This document shows positions 1 through 7,737 of a DNA stretch of 32,408 bases, piece by piece. The notes beneath the pieces were generated by a model that was not told the origin of the DNA, did not search any database, and saw only the letters and a list, made by a program, of their open reading frames with translations. Origin of the DNA: a marine bacterium B5-7 (GTDB taxonomy: Bacteria; Pseudomonadota; Gammaproteobacteria; Arenicellales; CAJQKF01); contig BQJD01000042.1 in assembly GCA_021604525.1 (NCBI GenBank), positions 1 through 32,408 on the forward strand, written 5' to 3'. Made by a program: the position numbers and the translations under genes. How positions within the stretch are numbered: position 1 is the first letter of the stretch; the number at the start of each line of letters is the position of its first letter.

Positions 1-938
1 ACGACAACCTCATCGTTCGTTTTTAAATCTGCAACCTGGGACGCCGGCGAACCACGAAGCATACAGGCGGTCGCCACGCTGATTGCACCGAGCACGCCAA
101 TGGATGCATGACAACGATGAGGGATAAATGTCCGTGTATTAATGGTACCGCCATGTGAGGGTGGTGATACCAGGGTCATTTTCGGGACCGACTTTGAGGT
201 GACGTCACCAAGATTCATCATTGGACCCGCTTGCAGGCGTATCGATTCCAGCGCCGCCTTGAGGGATTCATTAGCATCGAGTACATCACGAGACTCGTAT
301 CCGGTAATGTCGAAATCGGATGCACGCATCACGACTACCGGCATGCCGTTGTCGATCAACGTGACCTCAACACCATCGATGACATCACAGGTTCGACCGG
401 TAGGCAGTAACGCACCGCAGTTCGCACCGGCCGCCTCGGGAAAATTCTGTAATACCGGCGCGGCACTACCGGGCACCCCGTCGATTACCGCGTCTCCATC
501 ATAGGAAACCTGACCGTTGGGTGTTTGTAGCGTCACCGTTGCCAACTGGTCCGAGTTGACCATGTACACGTTCACTTCGGTTGTGTCATCGCAGGCCTCG
601 ATGAGACCTCGTTCGATTGCAAACTGGCCGACACCGGAGAGAATGTTGCCGCAGTTTTGCGAATCGGTAACGACCGGTTTATCAACAAACACCTGGAGAA
701 AAAGATAATCAATATCGGCATTGTCACGCTTTGATCTCGATACGACCGCGACCTTGCTGGTCAATGGATCAGCGCCGCCGACCCCATCGATCTGGCGCGG
801 GTCCGGAGATCCCATGATGGACAGTAGCAATGCATCACGTCTGCCAATATCGTCAGGCAAATCATCGGCCAGAAAATATGCGCCCTTGGATGTACCGCCA
901 CGCATCAGCGTACATGGCACGGCTATCACGTCAGTCAT
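1..938 (-). CDS. galD: 4-oxalomesaconate tautomerase/isomerase (PrpF family), C-terminus off window
   Basis: PrpF-superfamily isomerase that would act on 4-oxalomesaconate in the protocatechuate 4,5-cleavage route (GalD in Pseudomonas, LigU in Sphingobium). The minus-strand frame is open from ATG at 938 to the window edge, giving 312 complete codons and no stop. Family members are about 350-360 aa, so only the C-terminal tail should be missing. Visible features are the N-terminal CTLMRGGTSKGAYF stretch, GSPDPRQIDGVGG near residue 50, and QNCGNILSGVGQFAIERGL near residue 105, which carries a conserved active-site cysteine region. A second Cys lies in GANCGALLPTG. The gene follows ligJ by 38 bp and has only a weak Shine-Dalgarno (GGTGA), so it is probably read as the last gene of the lig operon. 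The family also includes methylaconitate isomerase PrpF; the neighbours decide the substrate here. Confidence 0.86.
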   Translation of the reverse strand, partial: MTDVIAVPCTLMRGGTSKGAYFLADDLPDDIGRRDALLLSIMGSPDPRQIDGVGGADPLTSKVAVVSRSKRDNADIDYLFLQVFVDKPVVTDSQNCGNILSGVGQFAIERGLIEACDDTTEVNVYMVNSDQLATVTLQTPNGQVSYDGDAVIDGVPGSAAPVLQNFPEAAGANCGALLPTGRTCDVIDGVEVTLIDNGMPVVVMRASDFDITGYESRDVLDANESLKAALESIRLQAGPMMNLGDVTSKSVPKMTLVSPPSHGGTINTRTFIPHRCHASIGVLGAISVATACMLRGSPASQVADLKTNDEVV

Positions 939-976
939 TGTCGATCACCCATTTGCCGCTTGCCGCACCCATCGAC

Positions 977-1999
977 TTACGAGCGAAGTCGTGCGGCAAG
1001 ACGTGGATATACGCGTTTCGAGTTGTCCTCGAAAATCATCTGCCGCTCTGCGTCGGTCAGATTTTTATTTCCGTCGATGTATCGGCGGGTGTCGTCGAAG
1101 TAATGCCCCGTCTCCGGATCGATGCCGCGAACCGCACCCACCATCTCTGAGGCAAACAAAATGTTTTGCGCAGGAATCACATCAAGCAGAAGATCGATAC
1201 CGGGCTGGTGATACACACAGGTGTCAAAATAGATGTTATCGAGAATGAGCTCTTTCAACGGCGGCTTGCCCATCATGTCTGCCAATCCGCGAAAGCGGCC
1301 CCAGTGATACGGCACGGCGCCACCACCATGAGGAACGATAAATCTTAGCGTTGGAAAGTCCTTGAAGATATCCGATGTGATGCACTGCATGACTGCAGTC
1401 GTGTCGGCGCCGAGGTAGTGTGACCCGGTAGTGTGAAATGCCGGGTTGCAAGCAGCGCTCACGTGAATCATCGCCGGCACGTCGAGTTCCACCATCTTTT
1501 CATAAACCGGATACCAGTAGCGATCGCCAAGCGGCGGATCTGTCCAGTAGCCACCGCTTGGATCCGGATTGAGATTGCATCCGACGAAACCAAATTCAGT
1601 AACGCACCGCTCAAGCTCTTCGATACAGCTTCTGGGAGATACGCCCGGTGACTGCGGTAACTGCGCAACGCCAACGAAGTTATTCGGATATAGTTTGGTG
1701 ATACGATAGATCAGTTCATTGCAATGTGCTGACCAGGTGCGGCTGGTCGATTCGTTACCAATATGATGACCCATCCAACTGGCGCGCGGCGAGAAAATAG
1801 TCAGATCGGTGCCGCGCTGCGTCTGCAATTTAAGTTGTGCACCTTCCAGAGAGTCACAAATTTCATTATCGCTGATGTCGATCTTACCCATGACATGCTG
1901 GTGCATCGGGTCTTTTTCTATATCCGCTTTCTGTTGTTGCCGGTAGTCACCGAGTTGATCCGGGGCGGTGGTGTAGTGACCATGACAATCGATTATCAT
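977..1999 (-). CDS. ligJ: 4-oxalomesaconate hydratase LigJ
   Basis: Amidohydrolase-superfamily hydratase that adds water to the 4-oxalomesaconate-derived acid to give 4-carboxy-4-hydroxy-2-oxoadipate. The 340-aa length matches LigJ of Sphingobium (about 341 aa). The N-terminal metal motif is DCHGHYTT (residues 4-11). Further conserved family stretches are FSPRASWMGHHIGNE, the mid-protein MIHVSAACNPAFHTTGSHYL and the metal/substrate region VPHGGGAVPYHWGRFRGL. The start ATG shares one base with the ligK stop (TAATG), and GGAGAAG lies eight bases upstream within ligK, so translation is probably coupled. The product is a cytosolic metal enzyme acting after the LigI and LigU/GalD steps. Confidence 0.93.
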   Translation of the reverse strand: MIIDCHGHYTTAPDQLGDYRQQQKADIEKDPMHQHVMGKIDISDNEICDSLEGAQLKLQTQRGTDLTIFSPRASWMGHHIGNESTSRTWSAHCNELIYRITKLYPNNFVGVAQLPQSPGVSPRSCIEELERCVTEFGFVGCNLNPDPSGGYWTDPPLGDRYWYPVYEKMVELDVPAMIHVSAACNPAFHTTGSHYLGADTTAVMQCITSDIFKDFPTLRFIVPHGGGAVPYHWGRFRGLADMMGKPPLKELILDNIYFDTCVYHQPGIDLLLDVIPAQNILFASEMVGAVRGIDPETGHYFDDTRRYIDGNKNLTDAERQMIFEDNSKRVYPRLAARLRS

Positions 2000-2703
2000 T
2001 ATTCTTCTCCAAGATCGTCGATTGAATCGACATACCGTAGCCCGGCCTGTTCGAGTCGCCCACGCATGTTGTACATATCAAGTCCTGCTTCACCACTGGC
2101 AAGACGTTGACGTTTGTCTTCCTCGTTGGCGGTACGCGCATTGGCCTTCTCCAGCACCGTGTCCGCATAGCGTCGCTTGACGATCACCACGCCGTCGTCA
2201 TCTGCTACCACCACGTCTCCGGGGTCAACTGCCTGCCCGGCACAGACGATGGGAATGTTGACCGCCCCAAGGGTCTCTTTCACGGTGCCTTTGGCAGATA
2301 CTGCCCGTGACCATACCGGGAACGCCATCTCGGTGAGATCGCGAATATCACGCACGCCGGCATCGATAACGAGACCGCGTATGCCGTGTGCCTGACATGA
2401 GGTGGCGAGCAGGTCGCCGAACATGCCATCGGTGTTGTCGGCACTGCATGCGACGATGAGAATATCGCCTGGCTTGCACAGTTCAATAGCCACATGAACC
2501 ATCCAGTTATCGCCGGGCTGGGCGAAGATCGTTACCGCACTGCCGGCGATACGAGCACCCGGATAAATGGGTCGCATATAGGGTTTGAGCAAGCCGACAC
2601 GACCCTGGGCTTCATGGACGGTGGCAACACCCTGACTTGCAAGACCATCGATCACTGCGCCTTCAGCGCGCTTGATATTTCGTACTGCGACAGGTCGAAA
2701 CAT
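1999..2703 (-). CDS. ligK: 4-carboxy-4-hydroxy-2-oxoadipate aldolase LigK
   Basis: Class II aldolase of the HMG/CHA aldolase (RraA-like) fold. It cleaves 4-carboxy-4-hydroxy-2-oxoadipate to pyruvate plus oxaloacetate, the last step of the pathway. The 234-aa length is typical. Signature residues are in [17 protein letters not shown] (about residues 113-129), whose Arg-Asp pair binds substrate and divalent metal, and in the preceding [18 protein letters not shown] loop. The start ATG at 2703 is preceded by a good ribosome site (AGGGGGATAAA). The gap to the upstream ligI is 155 bp and contains a dyad, so ligK-ligJ-galD may have its own promoter. RraA itself shares the fold, but the C-terminal extension and the neighbours support the aldolase. 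Confidence 0.93.
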   Translation of the reverse strand: MFRPVAVRNIKRAEGAVIDGLASQGVATVHEAQGRVGLLKPYMRPIYPGARIAGSAVTIFAQPGDNWMVHVAIELCKPGDILIVACSADNTDGMFGDLLATSCQAHGIRGLVIDAGVRDIRDLTEMAFPVWSRAVSAKGTVKETLGAVNIPIVCAGQAVDPGDVVVADDDGVVIVKRRYADTVLEKANARTANEEDKRQRLASGEAGLDMYNMRGRLEQAGLRYVDSIDDLGEE

Positions 2704-2724
2704 TTTATCCCCCTGATGTAATGA

Positions 2725-2753
2725 GTTGAACCCACGGGCACAGGCTGTTCAAC
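2725..2753. promoter_or_regulatory. Inverted repeat upstream of ligK (possible operator or hairpin)
   Basis: Perfect 7-bp arms GTTGAAC (2725-2731) and GTTCAAC (2747-2753) are separated by 15 bases, centred about 36 bp upstream of the ligK start in the only long gap of the lig cluster. It could be a regulator site, or an mRNA hairpin between ligI and ligK. No clear U-tract follows, so a terminator is less likely. Confidence 0.3.
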
Positions 2754-2858
2754 AAATCCCGTAGACCTCCGATCCGGCAACGTATTTGAGTTATATCAAA
2801 AAACAGTTCTAGCCACCGCGCCTCTAATATATGGCAACAGATAGCGATCGATGAGTTG

Positions 2859-3731
2859 TTAAAATCCGTATAGGCGTGCCGGATTATCGACCAGAACCTG
2901 TTGTCTTATTGCATCGGTAGTACATATTTTCATGATCCGATCAACCAGCAGACCATCGTCCGGCATATGCGACTTCATGTTCGGATGCGGCCAGTCTGTA
3001 CCCCAAAGAATTCTGTCAGGCGCCGCTTCAAGCAGTGACAAGGCGATAGGGTCCACATCGTGATACGGTGGACCGACAAGGGACAGCCGCTCCGCACAGC
3101 TTATCTTTACCCAGAATCGATCATCCGATGAGACCAATGCATGCAGCAAACCGAATGCGTGACCGACCGTCCCCTCGGCGGCGGGTGAACGACCCATGTG
3201 ATCGATTACAACCGGCGAGTCGATCTCTTTTAAAAACGGTGCCAGCTTGTCGATATCCTCGGCGTCGAAGTAAACCACCACGTGCCAGTCGTGTGGCTTG
3301 ATCTTCGATAATATTGTTCGATAAACATCCAGCGGTTTTCCGCCACCAAGACGCTTGACGAAGTTAAAGCGCACTCCGCGCACGCCGGCTTCGTGCATTT
3401 CGGCGATTTCATTAGCGCTCACTCCAGCGTCAACGACGGCAATTCCCCGATAATTTTCACCGCCCGTCTTCAAGGTATCGACCATGGCGCTGTTGTCGGT
3501 ACCATGGCAACTCGCCTGAACGATTACCGAACGATCTATGCCGAGAAAGCGATGCAATTCAAACAAGGCTTCCTTGGGGGCATCCACCGGTTCGTAAGTA
3601 GAAGATGGTGAAAACGGAAACTGCAATGCCGGTCCGAATACATGACAGTGACTATCGCATGTACCTTTCGGCGGCCTGACAGCAGGCGTTTTCGGATTCG
3701 GGTGAAAGGCGAGATAACCGGGCGTCACCAT
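2859..3731 (-). CDS. ligI: 2-pyrone-4,6-dicarboxylate lactonase LigI
   Basis: Amidohydrolase-superfamily lactonase that hydrolyses 2-pyrone-4,6-dicarboxylate to 4-oxalomesaconate in the cytosol. Recognisable stretches are CDSHCHVFGP near residue 25 (HxH motif), VIVQASCHGTDNSAM, GVRGVRFNFVKRLGGG, the IDHMGR motif and the C-terminal ILWGTDWPHPNMK (catalytic Asp). I chose the ATG at 3731 (290 aa), where GGAG sits about 10 bases upstream and the ligC stop is only four bases away. A longer reading from 3767 would overlap ligC by 32 bp and has no better ribosome site. The length agrees with Sphingobium LigI (about 293 aa). It acts directly after LigC. Confidence 0.94.
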   Translation of the reverse strand: MVTPGYLAFHPNPKTPAVRPPKGTCDSHCHVFGPALQFPFSPSSTYEPVDAPKEALFELHRFLGIDRSVIVQASCHGTDNSAMVDTLKTGGENYRGIAVVDAGVSANEIAEMHEAGVRGVRFNFVKRLGGGKPLDVYRTILSKIKPHDWHVVVYFDAEDIDKLAPFLKEIDSPVVIDHMGRSPAAEGTVGHAFGLLHALVSSDDRFWVKISCAERLSLVGPPYHDVDPIALSLLEAAPDRILWGTDWPHPNMKSHMPDDGLLVDRIMKICTTDAIRQQVLVDNPARLYGF

Positions 3732-3735
3732 GCGA

Positions 3736-4680
3736 TTAATCTCCGAGGCATTTCTCGATACGATCAAGAGTGATCATGGCATCAAGACATTGCGCGACAC
3801 TCGCATTGGGCTCACGTCCTTCACGAATGGCGCTGATAAATTCACGGTCGCATAGTTCGATACCGTTTAAGGAGACATCGACTTTTGAAACATCGATGGG
3901 TTGCTCGTGTCCGTCGACAAGATCGTCGTAGCGTGCGATGTAGGTGCCATTGTCACAGATATAACGAAAGAACGTGCCGAGCGGACCATCGTTATTAAAT
4001 GACAGCGACAGGGAACACAATGCGCCCGACGGGGTTTTCATGCCAATGCTCATGTCCATGGCAATGCCGAGCTCTGCATGTTTCGGACCTTGCAGGGCGA
4101 ATACCTCGCTTACAAGTTCGCCAGTTTGATATTGGAAAAGATCAACGGAATGACAGGCGTGATGCCACAGCAAGTGGTCGGTCCAGCTACGCGGTTCGCC
4201 GAGTGCATTCAGATTTTGGCGCCGGAAGAAATAGGTCTGCACATTCAGCTGTTGAATATTGAGGTCCCCGGCAACGATCCTATTGTGAACATACTGATGG
4301 CTGGGATTAAAACGCCGGGTATGTCCAACCATGGCAGTCAGACCGGTGGCCTGCTGTGTCTTCACCAGTGCTTCGGCATCGGCCAGATTATCGGCCATGG
4401 GAATTTCCACCAGCACATGCTTGCCGGCATTCAGTACCTGCATAGCCTGGCTGGCATGCATCGGCGTCGGAGTTGTCAAAATAGCGGCATCAACACCGCT
4501 TTGGGCAAGACCTTCATCAAGGTTCTGAGTCCAGAAGGGTATACCGCGGTCACTGGCGACTTTCTCAGTCGATTCGGCAACGCCGCCAACTAGAGCAACA
4601 ACTTCAACATTATCAATTTTAGCCAGTGCGTCGAGATGTTTGTTGGCAAAGGCTCCCTCGCCAACCATGCAAATTTTCAT
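3736..4680 (-). CDS. ligC: 4-carboxy-2-hydroxymuconate-6-semialdehyde dehydrogenase LigC
   Basis: Gfo/Idh/MocA-type NAD(P)-dependent dehydrogenase that oxidises the hemiacetal of 4-carboxy-2-hydroxymuconate-6-semialdehyde to 2-pyrone-4,6-dicarboxylate. The 314-aa length matches LigC. The N-terminal Rossmann motif is GEGAFANKHLDAL (residues 7-19). LigC-typical stretches include MVGHTRRFNPSHQY, QTYFFRRQNLNALGEPRSW, DHLLWHHACHSVDLF, LSFNNDGPLGTFFRYICDNG and REGREPNASVAQ. These are far more specific than general Gfo/Idh similarity. The ribosome site TAAGGA overlaps the ligB stop codon and lies eight bases from the ATG, so expression is coupled to ligAB. Confidence 0.95.
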   Translation of the reverse strand: MKICMVGEGAFANKHLDALAKIDNVEVVALVGGVAESTEKVASDRGIPFWTQNLDEGLAQSGVDAAILTTPTPMHASQAMQVLNAGKHVLVEIPMADNLADAEALVKTQQATGLTAMVGHTRRFNPSHQYVHNRIVAGDLNIQQLNVQTYFFRRQNLNALGEPRSWTDHLLWHHACHSVDLFQYQTGELVSEVFALQGPKHAELGIAMDMSIGMKTPSGALCSLSLSFNNDGPLGTFFRYICDNGTYIARYDDLVDGHEQPIDVSKVDVSLNGIELCDREFISAIREGREPNASVAQCLDAMITLDRIEKCLGD

Positions 4681-4691
4681 CGGATCAATCC

Positions 4692-5534
4692 TTACAAACG
4701 GTTTTCAAGGATGGTAAGACCATAGTGGGTATTGGATACCGGTACGTGATCGAAGCGATAGACCTCGTTGATGTTGGCGGCCATTGCGCCGCGCATGATC
4801 AGCCACATGATCAGTTCGATCCCTTCCGATCCGGTCTCACGCATATATTCCGTATGGTTGATGCCTGTAATCGATTCGGGATCATTGACCAGTTTGTCCA
4901 GCCACTTCAAATCATAGTCGCGATTGATGACGCCTGCGCGCTCGCCCTGTAGCTGATGAGACATACCTCCAGTACCGAAAACCGCAACAGTCAAGTCGTC
5001 GCCAAAGGATTCAACCGCGCGGCGAATCGCCTTGCCCAACATGTAACAACGATTACCGGTCGGTTGAGGATACTGGACGACGTTGACACTTAGCGGAATC
5101 ACTTTACATGGCCAGGCGTCCGGCTGGTCATACATGATCGTCAACGGCACGGTCAGACCATGATCGACCGGCATATCATTAACCATGGTCATATCGAATT
5201 CATCGAGTATCAATGATTCAGCGATATGCCAGGCGAGTTCAGAATGGCCTTCGACAACAGGCACCTTACGCGGCCCATAACCTTCGTCCGCCGGCGGGAA
5301 CACATCGCCGACCCCTATAGAAAACGTCGAAATGGACTCAAGAGAAAAGGCCGAAGCGTGATCGTTATAAACAATGATGCACACATCCGGTCGGGTATTT
5401 TTCATCCATTCACGCGCAGGTTTTATGCCATTCATTAATGGCTGCCAATACGCTTCGCCGGTTTTACCATTGTCTACGGCAGCACCGATAGCGGGTATAT
5501 GCGAAGTGCCGATACCGGCAATTATTCTAGCCAT
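4692..5534 (-). CDS. ligB: Protocatechuate 4,5-dioxygenase, beta (catalytic) subunit LigB
   Basis: Type II extradiol dioxygenase subunit that opens protocatechuate between C4 and C5 with O2 and Fe(II). I chose the ATG at 5534 (280 aa) because it gives the canonical N-terminus MARIIAGIGTSHIPAIG and overlaps ligA by eight bases (ATGGCTAG); a longer frame from 5582 would extend well into ligA. His12 and His59 (in VYNDHASAF) correspond to the iron ligands, and GSEGIELIMW carries the Glu ligand. GTGGMSHQLQGERAG holds the active-site His. VDHGLTVPL and WPCKVIPLSVNVVQYP are further LigB signatures. It needs LigA for a complete active site. Confidence 0.96.
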   Translation of the reverse strand: MARIIAGIGTSHIPAIGAAVDNGKTGEAYWQPLMNGIKPAREWMKNTRPDVCIIVYNDHASAFSLESISTFSIGVGDVFPPADEGYGPRKVPVVEGHSELAWHIAESLILDEFDMTMVNDMPVDHGLTVPLTIMYDQPDAWPCKVIPLSVNVVQYPQPTGNRCYMLGKAIRRAVESFGDDLTVAVFGTGGMSHQLQGERAGVINRDYDLKWLDKLVNDPESITGINHTEYMRETGSEGIELIMWLIMRGAMAANINEVYRFDHVPVSNTHYGLTILENRL

Positions 5535-5931
5535 ATCTTTGTTCACCCCTGCTGCGATTACCATCAATCGGGCGACCGCCATCGAGCATCATTTGCCTGA
5601 ATTCCGCCAAACTCATTCCGCCGCCACCAGACATCGCCGCACCGACGTGCTGAAATGACAGGCCGTCTGAAGCAGCAATCTTGTAGGTATAGTAGATATT
5701 GCCGCCAAGTCGCAGCATTTGAAGCCAGTCACGATCAAGCACCGCCTGCCGCTGTTCAGCGGTCATCGGAAAACGGTCAAGATATGCCGCCTCGTCCTTG
5801 CGGAACTGGTCGCGACTTTCTACCTTGTTGAGCGACATGCAAAACATGTTGAGATGATATCCCTTGCGATACTGCTCAGCATCGAACACATAGGTTCCGG
5901 GTATATCATCATAGTCGCGTGGCTCTCTCAT
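5527..5931 (-). CDS. ligA: Protocatechuate 4,5-dioxygenase, alpha subunit LigA
   Basis: Small subunit of protocatechuate 4,5-dioxygenase; it forms a lid over the LigB active site. It has 134 aa (family about 120-140) and contains GTYVFDAEQYRKGYHLNMFCMSL (read in two parts, residues 12-34) and the C-terminal LGGNIYYTYKIAASDGLSF and MSGGGGMSLAEFRQMMLDGG, all typical of LigA. It is the first gene of the lig operon, 92 bp downstream of the TetR-type regulator on the same strand. AGGAG lies about 10 bases before the ATG. The stop overlaps the ligB start by eight bases, fitting a 1:1 protein complex. Confidence 0.95.
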   Translation of the reverse strand: MREPRDYDDIPGTYVFDAEQYRKGYHLNMFCMSLNKVESRDQFRKDEAAYLDRFPMTAEQRQAVLDRDWLQMLRLGGNIYYTYKIAASDGLSFQHVGAAMSGGGGMSLAEFRQMMLDGGRPIDGNRSRGEQRYG

Positions 5932-6023
5932 CTTGCCTGTTCTCCTGTGGCGTGAAACGCCTACTGTGTCTTCGTAACCTCAAAATATAAATATAAATTT
6001 ATAAAAATCTACGCGAAATATGG
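5932..6023 (-). promoter_or_regulatory. AT-rich leader between the TetR gene and ligA; probable ligA promoter region
   Basis: On the minus strand this 92-bp gap holds a very AT-rich block (about 5983-6008, repeated TTTATA/TATTT units) followed by a GC-richer leader with a small GGCG-TTTCA-CGCC hairpin at 5949-5961 and the ligA ribosome site. An AT-rich block just ahead of a seven-gene operon is a likely promoter position, but I see no clean -35/-10 pair. Read-through from the TetR gene is also possible. Confidence 0.35.
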
Positions 6024-6719
6024 TCAGGCTCGTTTGCGCATTGCGGCCGGAGTTGTTGTCATGGAGGCTTTACCCTTGTAACCCTTATCACACGACAGCA
6101 ATGATGCAACCATGGCAGTGACCAACTGATTAACCGCCATTTCCTGATCGCCTGAGCGACACTTCCCGTCCGACAACCGGTCGATGCGCTCGCCGTTAAC
6201 AAGCGTGTAATACAACGAACCCAGCAAGAAGTGACAGCGCCAAATAATATCCGCTTTCTTTACCTTGGGCAGGCAACGTGCAATCGCATTCATGAACGTA
6301 TGGGTGGTGTCGTCGAATGTCGTGGCGATGATTTTCTTGGCAATTTCGTTACCCTCCATGGAAAGTATCGCCCGCAGACGGGTAAACCGGGCACCACCAC
6401 CAACACTGTCGACATTCGAGGAAAATGCGGGTACTGCAAAGGCGCGGATAATCGCCGACAGCCGCTCTACCGGATCTTTTATTCGCTCCGCCTCGTTGAG
6501 TAATTCAACACGTCGCTGGTTCATTGGCCTGGAGTGACGCTGGTAGATCTCCGACAATAAATTCGCCTTGGTTTTGAAATAGTAGGTGACACTGCCTAGA
6601 TGTACACCTGCCTCGCTGGCAATTTCACGCATGCTGACAGCATGAAAACCGTGGCGCGACATCAACTCCTCAGCAGCATTCAAAATTAAATTGCGATTGG
6701 TTTCGATATCCTTTTGCAC
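6024..6719 (-). CDS. TetR/AcrR-family transcriptional regulator
   Basis: DNA-binding repressor-type protein, the probable regulator of the lig operon. The N-terminal TetR helix-turn-helix is clear: NLILNAAEELMSRHGF, then SMREIASEAGVHLGSVTYYF and KTKANLLSEIY (about residues 9-55). The C-terminal ligand domain shows PAFSSNVDSVGGGARFTRL and WRCHFLLGSLYYTLVNGERID, resembling TetR regulators with large ligand domains. I chose GTG at 6719 (231 aa), with GGAGG 12 bases upstream. An alternative GTG at 6761 lacks a ribosome site and would lie inside the palindromes at 6747-6773. LigR-type LysR regulators are usual for this pathway, so a TetR regulator is a variation. The effector is unknown. Confidence 0.85.
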   Translation of the reverse strand: MQKDIETNRNLILNAAEELMSRHGFHAVSMREIASEAGVHLGSVTYYFKTKANLLSEIYQRHSRPMNQRRVELLNEAERIKDPVERLSAIIRAFAVPAFSSNVDSVGGGARFTRLRAILSMEGNEIAKKIIATTFDDTTHTFMNAIARCLPKVKKADIIWRCHFLLGSLYYTLVNGERIDRLSDGKCRSGDQEMAVNQLVTAMVASLLSCDKGYKGKASMTTTPAAMRKRA

Positions 6720-6746
6720 TGGATTTATTATCCTCCGTGTTTTGGT

Positions 6747-6787
6747 TGTACGGTAGTACACGATATTTGTACTGTCAAACTGTCAAA
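6747..6787 (-). promoter_or_regulatory. TetR-gene promoter with nested GTAC palindromes and tandem TTGACA repeats
   Basis: TGTAC-GGTA-GTACA (6747-6760) and AGTAC-9 bp-GTACT (6755-6773) overlap, giving three GTAC half-sites at uneven spacing. Directly beyond, ACTGTCAA is repeated head to tail (6771-6786), so the minus strand carries TTGACA twice, eight bases apart, either of which could be a -35 box. A likely -10 is TATCGT (15-base spacer), which falls within the palindrome. This arrangement is typical of an autoregulated TetR promoter. Function is inferred. Confidence 0.45.
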
Positions 6788-7244
6788 TAATCGTTCATTT
6801 AACTTTTAAAACCGCCTATTCACTCCACTCGTGACCCGGTTACAGAGCGGGCTAACTCCCTGGTTACCGACAAGCACACACGGACGACAGACTATTTATC
6901 AACCATGATATCCACGTTAGGCTATTAATCGGCGAGCACCTGATGATTAGCAGTCGCCGTATTTTATACCAGCCAGCATTATTGTTTATTGACAAACGGA
7001 AGCGACGACAAACTATCGTTTGCATGTAGCGCGAAGGTATCTTGATTTAGATCGCGCAATGGGAGGAATTGTATTGCGCTGGTTAGTTGCAAATCTGACT
7101 ATTGCGGCCAGATCCAATACAGGAATCAGGCGATGAACGCCTTTCGTTTCCTGTTCAGTGCATGGAATATAAATTCGACTGTCTCGGGACCAGACGATGA
7201 TTCGAATCGAATATCATCTGACCCCGAAGCAGTAAACCGCCTTT
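6788..7244. other. Intergenic region without recognisable gene
   Basis: About 460 bases between the TetR promoter and the end of the YCII-like gene. I found no frame with a recognisable protein, no tRNA-like cloverleaf and no strong terminator hairpin. The plus-strand frame starting at 7133 is mostly antisense to the YCII-like gene and looks non-coding. The region presumably holds the distal upstream promoter sequence of the TetR gene. Confidence 0.5.
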
Positions 7245-7559
7245 TTACATATCAATCGCTTCGGCAAGCTCTATGGAGCCACCAGCAGATAAAATCGGGC
7301 AACCTTTCGCTTTTGCCACGGCATCTTCTGTATCTGACGCCTCTATCAAGCTATAGCCGCTGGCTGGATTGGAACCACCATTACTCACTACGCTGCCATC
7401 ACTTTGCACAGTGGTTGACAGTCCAACCGGATTGCCACCATCAATAACGGCACTACCCATCGACCCGAACCATTGTCCCCAGGCGTCCATTACCTCGGCT
7501 ATTTCCGCCTCGGATTCAGGCGCGCTGCCACCGTGATATACAAACAAGTATTTAGCCAT
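7245..7559 (-). CDS. YCII/DGPF-family small protein
   Basis: A 104-aa protein beginning MAKYLFVYHGGSAPESEAE, with MDAWGQWFGSMGSAVIDGGNP and a C-terminal GYSLIEASDTEDAVAKAKGCP. This arrangement (N-terminal beta strand, WxxW-type helix, then the GY-and-hydrophobic strand and AVAxAKxCP helix) matches the YCII-related/DGPF family of ferredoxin-like dimers. Its biochemical role is mostly unknown; some members act in aromatic or chlorinated-compound pathways. ATG at 7559 has GGAGAG eight bases upstream and is preferred over a longer TTG/GTG-type extension. It is divergent from the PucR-type gene, sharing a 178-bp promoter region, so it is a probable target of that regulator. Confidence 0.78.
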   Translation of the reverse strand: MAKYLFVYHGGSAPESEAEIAEVMDAWGQWFGSMGSAVIDGGNPVGLSTTVQSDGSVVSNGGSNPASGYSLIEASDTEDAVAKAKGCPILSAGGSIELAEAIDM

Positions 7560-7737
7560 GTGAACTCTCCATAAAATTAACATTGTGATTACCATCGAAT
7601 TGGCCAGGCACCCAATCAGGTGTCAGTGTGCAAGCAAAGTTGCCAACACAACGGGAATTAGAGACTATCAACAATATTCATGGAAAACAGCGGGCATTTT
7701 TCCCGGATTATTTCATTTTTATTGTGCAAACTACACA

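Noticed and set aside
4078-4593. 171-aa plus-strand frame within ligC
   Set aside because: ligC is unambiguous on the minus strand; this is a shadow.
5983-6008. AT-rich repeated TTTATA/TATTT block before ligA
   Set aside because: Looked at as a tandem repeat or origin-like element, but it is too short and irregular; treated as promoter-type AT-rich DNA.
7133-7447. 104-aa plus-strand frame in the TetR/YCII gap
   Set aside because: Two thirds is antisense to the YCII-like gene and the composition is not protein-like.
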